A DNA stretch of 64,000 nt, taken from Catenaria anguillulae PL171 (taxonomy: Eukaryota > Blastocladiomycota > Blastocladiomycetes > Blastocladiales > Catenariaceae). Of the stretch, positions 22,063-33,901 are shown piece by piece (position 1 is the first letter of the stretch; each line of letters begins with the position of its first letter). The notes beneath the pieces were generated by a model, which saw nothing but the letters and a program-made list of their open reading frames with translations, ran no database searches and had not been told where the DNA came from. Where the stretch lies: NCBI GenBank assembly GCA_002102555.1, contig MCFL01000018.1, forward strand, positions 186,001 through 250,000, in the 5' to 3' direction. A program made the translations under genes and the position numbers.

Positions 22063-22408
22063 ATGTCAGCTGCGTCAAAAGTGACCCTTATGGGATCCAT
22101 TCTCTTCACTGTCGCCTCCGTCACTGCGGTTCATTGGCAGCAAAACAAGGAGCGCGAGGTCCGTCTCTCGACTAGCTGAACGCTGGCACTACGCACCGTA
22201 CCCATTGCTCACTCGTATGTATCCATCATCGTGTGAATTCGAATAGCGCATGCACCAAGGTGTGATTCGCGACGAGGCTCGGCTTGCGGCCAAGCAGCGG
22301 CAGGAAGAGAACGCCCGCGAGTTTGAAGCGCAGCAGCAGTTGGAGCGCGAGTTGCGGAAGCAGCAGGAATTGGTATCGGGAGGCGCATCAGGTGGGGCGA
22401 AGGCATGA
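22063..22408 (+). CDS. PET117: Pet117, cytochrome c oxidase assembly factor
   Basis: Exons 22063-22158 and 22247-22408 (85 aa). The N-terminus (MSAASKVTLMGSILFTVASV) is a hydrophobic mitochondrial anchor, followed by HWQQNKERE, an intron, then RMHQGVIRDEARLAAKQ. This matches the short Pet117 family, whose members sit in the mitochondrial inner membrane and help heme A synthesis and Cox15 oligomerisation during complex IV assembly. The C-terminus is a Glu/Gln/Arg-rich coiled helix. It lies in the same direction as the genes before and after it. Confidence 0.85.
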
Positions 22409-22639
22409 TGGGTAATTGATTGACGGTCCTTGGTTATGCATGTAACTTTTCTTGCAGGTGAAGGCGGTAAGCACTTGCTGGCTGCGAGCTGCGCGAGCGT
22501 CATCTGTCGAAACCTGACGTTCACAACCAGACACCAAGCCCGCAACTTGAATTAAAAGTCTGAATGCATGCTCTCTCTATGCACACGCCCATCATGCACC
22601 CATAGCAATTGCCATTCACCACCCCAGTTATCCCGCACC

Positions 22640-25600
22640 ATGGAGGATCAAGTCACCATCGCGCTCGCTCAGTTTGCCGCCATCAGCTTCAACGGCCGAC
22701 CTCATCAAGTTCCCGCCGTGCTTGAGTTGGCCAATCGCTTCCCATATCCACCCGTCCTGCTCGAGATTTTTCAAAAGATCTTCTCCTTGTTCCAGCTTGA
22801 AGTCCCGCAGCGAGGGTATGGCCCAATTGAATTGTGACCCTTTGCACCGGACAACGTAATCGGCTCATTAGTCCCCGATTCGCAACTTGAACTGTTCCAG
22901 GCGCTCAAAACCTGACCGAGGCTCTCTGACTCAACTCACTGCTGATTTGTCGCATTTGCTGCCGCGGCTGGATGGAACAGATGCCATCAGCTTTACCAGG
23001 CAACTCATTACCGCTTTCGATCATTCCGATCCAGATGTCTGGGTCTTAGCCTACAAGTAGTGTACCCTTTGCCGCTCTCATCAATGCTCGCCTTTCGGAC
23101 GGAGCGGTCCACTCACTCTGTTGTGGTGTTCAACAGAATCATCCGATCCATCCTCTTCATCGCCGGCGAATGTACCATTCTCTACCACTACGTCACTCTC
23201 GGCCTCTTTCGTGGCGACCAAGAATTCTTCGCTTCATGCAAACTGTGCAAACACCTGATTCGCGAAACGACTGCTTTTCCGGCAAATTTTACGGGTTGGG
23301 CCGCCGAGCACTTTTGGGACCTCTCTGCGCTCGCTCGCCAGCAGTCTGTTCTCGTTGTACTCGGCTCGGCGAAAACAACAGGCACCGTGCTCAATCAAAT
23401 CAAGTACCTGTGCCGTTCCTGGTTGCATCAGCTGGATGCTGCAGCGCGGCGCAATGGAATGCCCAAAGCAGGGCGGCCCGGCACACCCATCGACCGAGTT
23501 CAGTTTTGATGTCATGGACGAGGAGATGGAGGCGTCGCCCGTCGAGCGCCTCAGGGCGTGCCAGCGCGGCGCACTACGGCGGTGGATTCGCGCGACGCTG
23601 TTGCAGACCATGGCCAAGTCGCTGTCGCTGTCGCAGCACGATCGACAGGACTTGGCATTATGTATCGAGACTGAGGTTGACGGTATCGGGTCGCGAGTCA
23701 GCCGTCAAGAGCAGAGTTTGGAGTTGTATCAGGCGATTCGGGTGGTTACCAAATTTCCCGAATGGTTGGTTGAACGACATGAAAGCAATGGAAAGCATGA
23801 TTTTGTCGATTGGCTCCAGCATGACGTGCCTCGTATCCGCTCGGCAACACACGCCCTTCTTCTGCAACTGGCCAACGTATCTGTGGCCTCCTCGTCGCAG
23901 CCATGACCCGATCTGTTCGCTCGCTCCTCGAATCGCAAATCACGCTTCCGCTGGTGACTGCTGCTCCCTCTTCTGTTCCGACGCCAGCAGGCGAGTCACA
24001 TGTGACGAAACCTCAATGTGACGCTGTTCTTGCCTTGACACACGCAGGCTTGTTTTTGCCCGAAGACGTATTTGCCTGGGCCATCCGGCAACTCAACGAC
24101 ACGATTCAGCTTCCTTGCTCTAAACACAACACACAAATTGTCACATCACTCGCCAAAGCCATGGTGTCGCTATCTCACTTGGATCATTCTCTTTCGCAAC
24201 CCTCGTTTGCATACTTTTTCGATTTCGGGTCCGCACCTCAAGTCCCGCTCGAGTACCGAACAAGGCTTTTACAGGCATACTCGCGCCTAGGTCACATTGC
24301 ATTATTGCATACCGACCCGACCAATCCGGCCGCCAATCCAGTGCACTCGACGTTTGCGTCTGTCCTGTCCTTTTCGTCATCGCTCATGGCTCGGCCGATC
24401 CAGTTGCCTCAATCGACAGTGGAATGCATGCAAGTCCACATGCTTCGTCCATGGCTCAACCACGCTCATGCTGCGGACGCGCTTGCTCAACTCGTCGCCG
24501 ATTCCGTCACACTCAACGCAGTATCGCCTCGATCACTCCTCAAAGCCGTCCTACCCTGGCCGCATACCGGCTTTGTGTTCTCATTCTCTCTGCACCTGAC
24601 GTACCACCAGAATGGTCCGGCATTGCTACCGCGACCCTGTCCGACCTTTCTCACGTGCCGAAACCGAGTCAACACGCACCTGGCTCAAGCACCTGCTTTG
24701 CGTGTCTCGCTTGGCCACGTGCCTTGATCAGCTCGCGTCCAACACTGCGTTCAACCACATGCACCAGGCAAAGACCTTGTCCGACAAGTTTGGTACCGAG
24801 GCGTGCTTCCAGTCGTGCCTGATTCGCGTCGACTTGGCGGTGCATTCCGTCCTGGCGCGCATGAGCAGGCAGTGGCCACTGGATCATGGGACGGTGGCAC
24901 GTGAGTTATTCGGATTTGCGCAGGATTACGAGTACCTGTGTCGAGTGTTTCCGGAAATGGACAAGTCGTCGCGGGCGTTGCTATCGGAGCGGGCGAACAT
25001 GTGTGGTTCGCTGGCGGATCAAGTGGGCTCCATCCAAGCCAACCGCGAGATGTTGGCAAGTTTGGCGGCACCGTTGAGGACGTTACCAGTGTACCACTTT
25101 GTCACGGGACCCGATTGGTCATTGAATGTGCGTTGCTGCTCATTTTCTTCTGCATGTTTCAAACGGTGTCCCCCTGACAAGGCGTCCGCTTTGCAGATGC
25201 TCATCACGCCCATATCGACTACGGACCAGCCCATCATTGTCACCAACGGCATGGACGTGACCTATCATGTGTATGGGCAAGTCATGCACCGAAAGGCAGC
25301 CACCATGCTCCCCGTCATCTCGGAAGGCCAATTGGTTGTCGTTGTGAGCCTGCGGCCGCTGTTTCAGTCCCTTCGGCGTGATTTGACAAAGCAACGCCAA
25401 GTATCCGAATGCGCGCAGTTGGTCGATTCTGTACTTTCTGAGAGTAGTTTTGCCACACCGGCGCGCCACACCAAGATGCTGACAAGTGCTCCTTTTTTCC
25501 CCAGGCACCTCAACAGCAACAACAACTCGACTCGCTTTCCATATCCAGCCTGCTCGTCTTGCCGCTCGCTTTGCATGCCAACACGTTCAGCAAGCCGGCG

Positions 25601-25765
25601 GCCATTCCGTTCACGGCGCTCGATAGTGCCGGCGGGCAATCACAGTTGCATGTGACACTGCTGGTACGCCTCAAGCTGCCAAGCCATTTGAGCGGTGGGT
25701 GGTGGGAATGCGGGCCCATGGCGTCCATGGTGATTGCGCCGAGGTCGACGGCGGTGGTCAGATAG
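22640..25765 (+). CDS. large helical-repeat protein, candidate AP-5 beta subunit
   Basis: Eight exons inferred: 22640-22815, 22901-23056, 23137-23403, 23504-23832, 23901-24576, 24611-25127, 25197-25400, 25505-25765 (about 861 aa). The junction near 24577-24610 is the weakest: as drawn the intron is only 34 nt, and another acceptor at 24668 is possible. The product is Leu-rich and almost wholly helical for 650 residues, then turns beta-rich (TYHVYGQV, LVVVVSLRPLF, LHVTLLVRLKL), like an appendage (ear) domain after a HEAT-type trunk. Length and layout resemble AP-5 beta-1 (AP5B1, about 880 aa), but I see no diagnostic motif and fungi mostly lack AP-5. Treat the name as a hypothesis; that it is a real gene is much surer. 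Confidence 0.65.
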
Positions 25766-25978
25766 ACTCTACATGATGGCCATGAGGATGCCTTGTCTCG
25801 ATTAAATAAAGAGAACACCATTGTGACAGGTGGGATATGTACAGCGAATGAAGGGAACGGGGGGAAATGGGGGCATTGGTACGGTAGCGGCAGCGCGCAA
25901 ATGGCACAAAAGTGGAATAGCAGGACAAAGAAAAAGAGCGTGGCAGCAAAGTCGACAGGTGGATACTTGGAGGGCGAA

Positions 25979-27553
25979 TCAACGCAAAAGCTGTGCAATC
26001 ACATCAAGGATGTGAATGCGAACGGTTTGGATCGTGTACTCGATCGTATGGCTACTCGCACTCGTTCTTTGCAAAGAAATCTAGGATGACGAAGATGAGG
26101 CGAAGAACGGTGAGCGGGCGACAAGACGTCAAGCTGCGGTTTCACAAGAACGAAACAAAGCCATTCGCACCTGTGAGATTCCACGGCTGCACTCAATCAC
26201 GTATTCCCGCGGTCGTTTTGGTTTCCGCCCAAACGGGACCAAGAACATGAAGACGCCTCCGTTACCTGCTGCACCATGGGAATCACCAGACTTGCCTCGG
26301 CGGACGCGGCGGAGCTGGTCAAGACATTTTGAGTGGGATAGCGTGATTTCGGCAATACTCCTTTGTGCTGGAGGGCCACCCTGAAGTCGGTGAGGATCGC
26401 GTCAGTGATAAAGGTTCAAGTGAAGGTAAAGAAAAAAAATCGGGTACCCCGCGCGGTCGCACTTGCGACGTAAGTGACAGAAATAGTTTTGAGTCGTTGG
26501 CCAGAGTTCCATGATTCTCGCCCAGTGTAAAATAAATGAAGGGGAATGAGCACGCGACAGTATTGGACTCGGTGTCAATTCGATATGGGTTGGCAAACAC
26601 TGGGTAGCTCCGCAACAGTCGAGCCGAATGGGACAAATTGACAGAGACTTCGGCCGTGTATGTGTGCTGCAATTGAAAGCAAGGCGACCGGTGAGTTGTG
26701 TAGATTACTTGTCACGGATGTATGTCCATTCTACATCAGAAGTAAAGCGCACCTGCATGATGACATTGAGCCAAACCGACATGACCCAGTCAACTTCTGG
26801 CAGGTTTGGCGGCAAGGACAAGGTCGAAGCAACATTGCGCTGGACAATGAGTAAATCAGACGACGACGTAGAGTAGGTTGGCGTTGACGGCGGCCCGATG
26901 CCAGACAATGCGTCTCGTCGCATGGCGCTCGGCCAGCTTTGTGGGACGTAGAAGAGCATATCGTCGTGCTCCTCGTTCTTGTGTAGCAGCAAATGCTTGA
27001 TGAGCAGCTCCTGGTATTGCCTGCAAGGAAACATGAGTGTGAGGATTCGAACGATATGTGTAGCAAACAAAGTGTAGCTCGGAGGAGACCTTTGGGCAGG
27101 CTCGTTGTTGCGCAGCTGGATCATGGCCTCGAATCGTGGATCGACCACCGATGACTGCTGGGCGCTATGTATTGCAAAGGGGCTGATGGCGTCGTTGGCG
27201 TCCACCAGTTGAAACCCAAGACCGAGAGCGTCTTCTTGACTTGCTCGGGGAGAGGACGAGACAGAGGCTGATGACGATGCTGGTCTACTCGATGGTTGGC
27301 CATCGCCCACGGACGATGGGGACGCCGTGGAATTCCGCAGCAATTGTGGAGCATCGCCGCCACCGAGCTCTGTGGGAACTGCAGTGCCACCCGCTGCGAG
27401 TCCGTTTTCGTGAAGTTCGTCCAACCTGCGTAGGTCGGGAGATCCAAGGGATGCCAACGATGGACTCCTGGATGGAACATTATGCCTTGCCAAGGATTCG
27501 GTGACGACGGTATCCAAGGACCTCATCACAATGATTCGGAGGACGTCGGCCAT
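25979..27553 (-). CDS. KIAA0930/DUF2045 family protein
   Basis: Five exons on the minus strand: 27553-27090, 27020-26753, 26666-26463, 26380-26171, 26080-25979 (415 aa). The match to human KIAA0930 rests on HDDMLFYVPQSW and EVDWVMSVWLNVIMQ, in the order and spacing of the DDMLFYV and DWEESVCLNLILQ segments, and on the short C-terminal helix after a basic linker. The N-terminal 150 residues include a Ser-rich low-complexity part not seen in the human protein. No biochemical role is established for the family. The gene ends 213 bp from the convergent gene ending at 25765, and it starts 680 bp from the divergent RPL9 gene. Confidence 0.7.
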
Positions 27554-28233
27554 GATGCTTGTCGGGCATGCACTGCTGGGCGGTAACTGCAGAGGTTGGC
27601 TCGTTGTAGAAGACAGGTGACAGGTCAATGCTTGCGCAAAGTTGGAATACATTCATTGCGTTGTGACTCAATTCAATACAAGAGCCAGAGCCAGACTTTG
27701 GCACGACATGTCTCACGATATGACGCTTGCGAATCCCCATTCCCACGTGCATTCCGCTTCCACATAGTAGGGTCCCGAATTGCTCATGGTGCAACCGAAT
27801 GTTGGAATGCTGCAGATGCAAAATGGATTGCGCAGGAGGAGGAATGGATCGGTGCCGAAAACGCAGACACGTACACACACAACCGTGCACCAAGTCAATT
27901 GCAATGACCAATGAAAAGCAAGGAAATGTCGAGCAGGAGAGAATGGTCATTCTGGCGGACGGCGCTCCGATCGCGCGTCGATCCTTCGCGCCACACTCAA
28001 CCTCATCCATCCATCGAGTTGGCGCCCAGCGCAGCAGCGACACCCCCTCCCACCCACGTCCCATATCAGCTAGGGTAAGCTTTCACTATGAATTCTTGTT
28101 TTTCCCATGTGGACCCATGTATTCAACCCACGACCGACGCCTCCCCGAAACTCGCCGACCGACGAATCAGTGCCTAACCAAACTCTATGCCTCTACTCGC
28201 CTCGTGCTTCCCAGACCGGTCTCTATTTCCGCC
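27554..28233. other. 680-bp divergent region, DUF2045 gene / RPL9
   Basis: No coding frame is supported. It holds the telobox-like TAGGGTAA at 28071 and presumably both promoters. Confidence 0.45.
28071..28078 (+). promoter_or_regulatory. telobox-like TAGGGTAA upstream of RPL9
   Basis: TAGGGTAA lies 156 bp before the RPL9 ATG. Telobox (Tbf1-type) sites control ribosomal protein genes in several yeasts. The same bases could instead be the donor (GGTAAGC) of a 5' UTR intron, so the call is weak. Confidence 0.3.
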
Positions 28234-29260
28234 ATGAAGGATATTCTCAAGTTCCACGACGTCACCATCCCCGAGGGCGGTGTGTAATTTTTTCCTTTTT
28301 GCCCGATTTCGATTTCGAGCATTTATTGGCCCGCTTGTGCTTGAAACCGTCGTCGCACTACGCAGCATTGCCGAACATGGAATGCATCCGTCTGTCCCTC
28401 TGTCAGGGACGGGGGAACCTCTGCTAGTTGATTGTGGTTGATCCTGTCGAAGAAGTACCGGGTTGGCATTCCGTGTTCCTGGAATTGCTGCACTGTGTCA
28501 ATGACTGAATCATGCGCAAGTCGGGCTGGGCAAGAGATTGACGCAGGCAACAATGAGCATGACACTGACCTCTTTGCATCCTTGCCACTGTATATCCCTT
28601 GTCACCCACCTCTTCGTCAACTTGCATCTCTCCATTGCTCGACTCGCGGCGTGCCAATACTTCTACCATATTCGTCACCTGTCGCCGTAACTCGCCGTAA
28701 CTCTCCGACGATGCCAAACAAAAAATGCGCCAAACCATCCAGTTACCGTCTCCTTCAAGTCGCGTAACGTTGTCGTTACCGGCCCCCGCGGTACCCTCAA
28801 GAAGTCGTTCCAGCACGTCGACTGCGAGTTGGTCCGCGTCTCCAAGGACAAGATCCGCGTGCAGGTGTACCACGGCAACCGCAAGCACGTTGCCTGCATC
28901 CGCACCGTTGCCTCGCACATCCAAAACTTGATCAAGGGTGTCACCAAGGGTTTCCTCTACAAGCTCCGTCTTGTCTACGCCCATTTCCCCATCAACGCCA
29001 ACGTTGTCGATGGTGGCAAGACCATCGAGATCCGCAACTTCTTGGGCGAGAAGGTTGTGCGCCGCGTGCCCATGTTGGAGGGTGTCACCATCGCCAACTC
29101 GCAGGCCCAAAAGGATGAGCTCATCATCCAGGGTAACGACATTGAGTGCGTCTCGCAATCGGCTGCCGACATTCAGCAATCCGTGCTCGTCAAGGGCAAG
29201 GATATCCGTAAGTTCTTGGATGGTATCTACGTTTCCGAGAAGACCACCATCTCCGAGTAA
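28234..29260 (+). CDS. RPL9: 60S ribosomal protein L9 (uL6)
   Basis: Exons 28234-28279 and 28743-29260 (187 aa). Exon 1 encodes [15 protein letters not shown] and splices in phase 1 to [19 protein letters not shown]. The body shows the uL6 double fold with [20 protein letters not shown] and the C-terminal [14 protein letters not shown] and [14 protein letters not shown]. Length is normal for eukaryotic L9. It sits near the factor-binding site of the large ribosomal subunit. The intron (28280-28742) is 463 nt, four to eight times longer than others in the window. Confidence 0.96.
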
Positions 29261-30605
29261 GTTTGTGTGTCAATTCGACGTGTGGATATAACTTGGGGAC
29301 GAGGGATGCGTTCTTTTGTCGTCATGCCCATGCGAGTGTTGTGATTGTCCATTTTCATTACACGAGTTGTTTGCGGCGCTTGAATCGTTTCGTATTTGTC
29401 TGCGGTTGATTCTGGTCATTGAAGGACAACCTCGCAACACATCACGGCTCACATTCCCCGCTCATGCCCAGCTGCTGGTAGTTCCCTCCATTCCGTATGC
29501 CGTCGTGGGGCTGGCTGGCGTGTGGAGCCATCCCTGTCGAGCTGGTGTGGCTCTCAGAAAGACAAAAGGTACGTGGTACTAGTCGTCTGTATGTCCGTCG
29601 TATATTGATGATCGGATCCTTGCTCTGCCGCTGGATTGCGTGAATATTGTCAATTTCGCTTAAAGCTGAACACGGGTTCGACGAGGATTTGCAGTGCGCG
29701 TGATGTCTACAAGTTCATCTAATCATGTTCAGGGGGGTGCTGTAGAACTCACTCGTCTAACCTGTGTTCAGTTTTACGCGAAATTGGCAAAAACTTGAAT
29801 GTTTGATGTGAGCTGACAAATGTCTCAGCTCAAGCATCGACGTGTGGGCCAGCGCGTGGGCTGAGGCTGCGAACAGCACTCTGGGACAACGCGTTCGCTG
29901 TCGCTGACGATCGGGCACAGCAAGAGGGTTGGTCGGGATCGGGGGAAGGGCTGCTCAATCACTACTCTCTCACAACACATATGATCCTTCCGGAAGACAA
30001 TTCTCACGTAATGCTAGAACTCATAGAGAAGCGACGGCCGGCTTCTGGACCACACTTCTGCTGCGCGATTGTGAGCTCGATCGATGCCATTTCGTCTGAA
30101 TTTGTGCCGTGTCAATGTCCTACTGCACTGATTGAACCTGAAGCAAAAGCCTGGCTCTTGGCCGATCACGTTTAAACGCCACACTCGTCATTCGGACCGA
30201 TGTTGCAGACGGCATGGCTCCCTGCACGTTTGTCATCCCAGTTGGGGAGTCACTGCACCACCGCTGGCCATCGCAAGATCTTCCCACCGGCGATCGACGA
30301 CCACAATAAGAGAGGTTACCTTTGCGGAACAGGGTCAGTTTTGTCAGCCTCACTTCCGCTTCTTCGATTCGTCAACGCTGGCATGTCGCAATACTGCGCG
30401 CAGCAGACTCGCCGAGGTGGGTCCACCTCGCCGAGCCAAGGCGGCGCTCGTCCATCGGTTGCGAAAGAGTTGGCCAGGAAGCAAAAAGCTCGCTCGCTCA
30501 AATAGCGGCACCTTCCCTCCACCACACGAGACAGAGGAGCGTCACAGCAACTATCTAGTGTCAACTTGTCTCTCACCACCCCAATCACCCTCACACAGCT
30601 TCATC
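29261..30605. other. 1.3-kb intergenic region, RPL9 to FAS1 gene
   Basis: No supported gene. It contains the 29651-29786 foldback. From about 30400 it turns into the promoter and 5' UTR of the FAS1 gene. Confidence 0.45.
29651..29786. repeat. foldback: 35-bp inverted repeat with 66-bp loop
   Basis: Left arm 29651-29685 and right arm 29752-29786 are reverse complements at 31 of 35 positions; two of the four differences would still pair as G-U in RNA. Arms share CAATTTCGC, CTGAACAC and GACGAG. No target-site duplication was obvious at the edges. It could be a small MITE-like element, a hairpin RNA source or a terminator-like structure. Confidence 0.75.
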
Positions 30606-31819
30606 ATGGTCGCTTCAGCCATTCTTCCCGTCCTCGCTCTCTGCGTCGCATCCGTTCTTGCCCAAAACGCGCAAGACACCATCTCCAAGAACGTCGTCGC
30701 CCTCTCTGGTGACGCCGCCGCCCACTCCCAAAAGAATTACCGCTTCAACACGCTCGTCAAGCTTGCCACCGACACCAAGCTCGTCCCTGCCCTTGATACT
30801 GCCAACATTACTCTCTTCGCTCCCACCGACGATGCTGTACGTCGCTACAACTTGAATGTCTCACGGCGATTGACGCGTCATCCCATCTCGGTTGAGACAC
30901 ATCAACATGCATGCTAATCGTCACACCTCCCTCTCTCTCGCAACATCAGTTCAAGGCCCTCACCTCCGTTCCTTCCGATCTCAATCTCGTCGCCGACATC
31001 CTGACTTACCACGTCGTTCCCGGTGCATTCCCCGCCGACAAGCTTGCCGCTTACCAAGTCGTCCCCACGCTTCTGAACCGTCAAGGCTCGCCTTTCGTCC
31101 AATTTGCCGACAACAAGACTGCACAATCTCTTGCTGTCGCCAAGGCTGATGGCGTGACCGTTTCCTTTGGCTTGGGCAAGGTTAAGGTGATTGATTCGAT
31201 CCCCAGCGCCAACGGCGTGATTCACGTTGTCGACGGCGTCCTCTTGCCCCCCAAGAAGCCCTCGGAAACCGCAGTCGCTGCCAAGCTCAACCAGCTCGTT
31301 GCCGCTCTTACAAAGGCCCAGCTCGTGTCGGCCGTTGACGGCGCCAAGGGAGTCACGATCTTTGCCCCGACCGATGCTGCCTTCGACAAGATCAAGGACA
31401 CTGTTGCCAAGCTGACCGACGAGCAGCTCAAGCAAGTCCTGACGTACCATGTGGTTCCCACCGTCGCCTACTCGACCGGTCTCCCTGCCTCCCTGGACGC
31501 CCCGACTCTGCTCGGCGCCGACGCCAAGGTTGCCGTCAAGAAGACTGCCGAGGGCGTCACTGTCAACGGCGCCAAGGTTGTGATTGCCGATGTCTTCACC
31601 AACAACGGAGTCGTGCACGTCATCGACTCGGTCCTGATTCCCCCCTCCCTTGCTGGTGGCTCGGCTGCCACTGGTTCCGACAAGCCTGCACAATCGACCA
31701 CCTCGCCCGCTACCTCGGCCACCGGCACTGCCTCAGCTCAGACCGGTGATGCGTCCGCGACCAAGGCCGCGCTCGGCTTGTCGGCTGCTGTTGCACTTGC
31801 CGCTGCCGTCTTCGCTTAA
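30606..31819 (+). CDS. secreted GPI-type protein with two fasciclin (FAS1) domains
   Basis: Exons 30606-30836 and 30950-31819 (366 aa). Signal peptide MVASAILPVLALCVASVLAQ is followed by FAS1 domain 1 (LFAPTDDAFKAL, ILTYHVVPGAFPADKL, GVIHVVDGVLLPP) and FAS1 domain 2 (IFAPTDAAFDKI, VLTYHVVPTVAY, GVVHVIDSVLIPP). A Ser/Thr/Ala linker and a hydrophobic end (AALGLSAAVALAAAVFA) fit a GPI anchor signal. FAS1 proteins act in cell adhesion and wall or matrix binding. The intron splits the first FAS1 H1-type motif after TDDA. Confidence 0.92.
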
Positions 31820-32023
31820 GATTGCTTATCGATAACTCCTGTATCCTTGCACTTCTTCTCTCCCCGCTGTTCTGTGCCGTGTGTGTCCATATTCTTGTTA
31901 CTGGTTATGTTTGTGAATCTTGTTTCTGGTGAGTCGTTCGCCTAACTCAGTTTTGCACAAAAGATTGCTCGCAATACATCTGCATAAAGTCTCCATTTTG
32001 TGCGTATTCACTTTCCTTCCACG

Positions 32024-32051
32024 AAAAAAAAAAAAAAAAAAAAAAAAAAAA
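32024..32051 (+). repeat. poly(A) tract, A28
   Basis: A run of 28 A between the convergent FAS1 and Kelch genes. No retroposed body or flanking duplication was seen. Confidence 0.9.
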
Positions 32052-32117
32052 CTGGTAGGAATGGAATAGTCTCAAACAGAAACAATGGCCGGAAATCAAA
32101 GGTTGAGACACATGATT

Positions 32118-33665
32118 TCAATTGCACCCGTCCAAATTCAACACATGAACGTCATGAAAGACACCTCCATGATTCATTCCGCCAAACATGCCGACACGCA
32201 TTCCTTCATGCTCATCTGCCCCGACTGGCTCACCGTCCTTGATTTCAGATATTCCACTCTTTCCCGCGCTATCAGGAATGACAAACAAGCAATGATCCAA
32301 CCGCGCCATTGATCTATCGGCTGCCATGGCTTTGGCCAAAGGGACCGTGTGCGGCTCCCAGTTTGTCGAAGCGCTCGCGACGTACCACTTGTCGGAAACC
32401 GCCATGGATTTCGTGAGGCCGCCGGCCCACAGGATGATGGCTTGGGAGGAGGAGACTTGAGTAGCATTGGTGATCGCTTTGGGAGATGCGAGGCGGGGAA
32501 ACCGGTCGAGGGCGAGTGCGGCGTGGCCAGATACGGCAAATGCCGCGTGTGTGGCGAGCCTTGTCCATTTCCACGAATCTGCAACACAAACGCAGAGTCA
32601 GGCTTGAGCGACAGCCAAACGTAAGAGAGTGACTATTGAATAGCAAGCGAACCAAGCGACAATGTCCACAGATCGTCAAAGATGGTGTCCGCATTCATCC
32701 CTCCGAGCAAGTAGACGGCATGCGCCGACGTGCAAGAAACCAGCGAATGACCCAGACGCGGGGGCGGAACGCTCGACGTTGCTTCTGCAGGTGACACTGC
32801 GTACGTTGTCCATGACAGTGCGGCTGCAAGACACAGTGCGATGTGAGTATTGTTGAGGGGTCGTCTAAGAAATGTTTTGGGCGTACCAATGTCGAGGACA
32901 TGAACCGACGAGTCTTGTACCGCGCGCGAGCCGTCTGCTCCACCGCCCCAAACAAGAATCTTGTTCGAGTCTTGAGGATGCAGTGTCGCCGCTCCGCGCA
33001 TGGTGCGAGGCGAAGGTGCGCCTCCGGACGTCTTGAGCAGGTCCCACCGGTATGAAGCTTCACAGACAATGTTAACGAGCTGCAACCGCACACGACAATA
33101 ACCAGGAGTAAGGAAACGACGTACCAATGTCATAAACCCAGACATCATTCAAGCATGAACCATCAGGACCTGCGCCTCCCATCACAATCATTTGATTATC
33201 AATAAAGAAAGCAGCATGATCGTATCGCGGCATAGGTAGCGCTCCAGAGTGGAGGTGATTCAACGGTTTCCAAGACGCCGTTTCGGTTACGGTATCTGTC
33301 GATCCATGTGACAGTTAGCGACGCAGGAACGGCGCCAGACCATTGCGATACAGCAGCGACTGCTTACCTATTGAGAGCTCATACAAGTCATTTGAGAGTC
33401 CCTCCTCTGCACTCGCGCCGCCAAACACAAGAAAGCGGCCGTCGGGCGTGGGAACGGTTGAGGACCCGGTTCGCGGTGAAGGCGCGAGCTTCGTGATGGT
33501 TGCCTTTGTCGCTGGATCAGCAAGGGGCACCTGGGTGATGAGTTTGGTCGCAGATAGCATGTTGGACGATAGTATGCAGGTGCCGGAAGTGAATGCCAAG
33601 AGTTGGGTTGGTGCTACCTCGGGAATGTACATTGACATGGCAATCAACACCAGATGCGCATGCAT
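32118..33665 (-). CDS. Kelch-repeat protein, one blade per exon
   Basis: Five exons on the minus strand: 33665-33368, 33295-33125, 33057-32887, 32823-32653, 32578-32118 (423 aa). Exons 2, 3 and 4 are each exactly 171 nt (57 codons) and each holds one Kelch blade with the GG pair (VMGGAG, VWGGGA, LLGGMN), an L/V-x-D turn and an end such as VYDI, VLDI or LSL. All four introns are phase 1 at the same point of the blade. Exon 1 carries the first blade (PRTGSSTVPTP, FLVFGGAS) after a moderately hydrophobic leader that may be a signal peptide; exon 5 carries a last, weaker blade. Kelch propellers bind proteins or sugars; the partner here is unknown. It is head-to-head with ADE1 across 236 bp. Confidence 0.85.
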
Positions 33666-33901
33666 GTCTTCACGTTGGCTGCAGAAACGTGTCCAACCGA
33701 CGCGATCTTGTGAGTTCGCCGCATTCGGCCGACGCAGATCCTACTTGACCCGGCGAGCGGCTCTCGTATCGGTCCGTGGAATGAATGCTCGCGGTATAAA
33801 GCAGCCATGATCCCCAAGCAAGCACCATTCGCGGAGCCGACAATTGACATGACCATTCGTCCCATGAAAGCACGCATCCCTCCGCCAACGCCAACAACAA
33901 C

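Noticed and set aside
23404-23503. frame change in the large helical gene taken as a lesion
   Set aside because: A 100-nt intron (GTACCT to TTCAG) joins the two frames cleanly; a second change near 23833-23900 is explained by a 68-nt intron.
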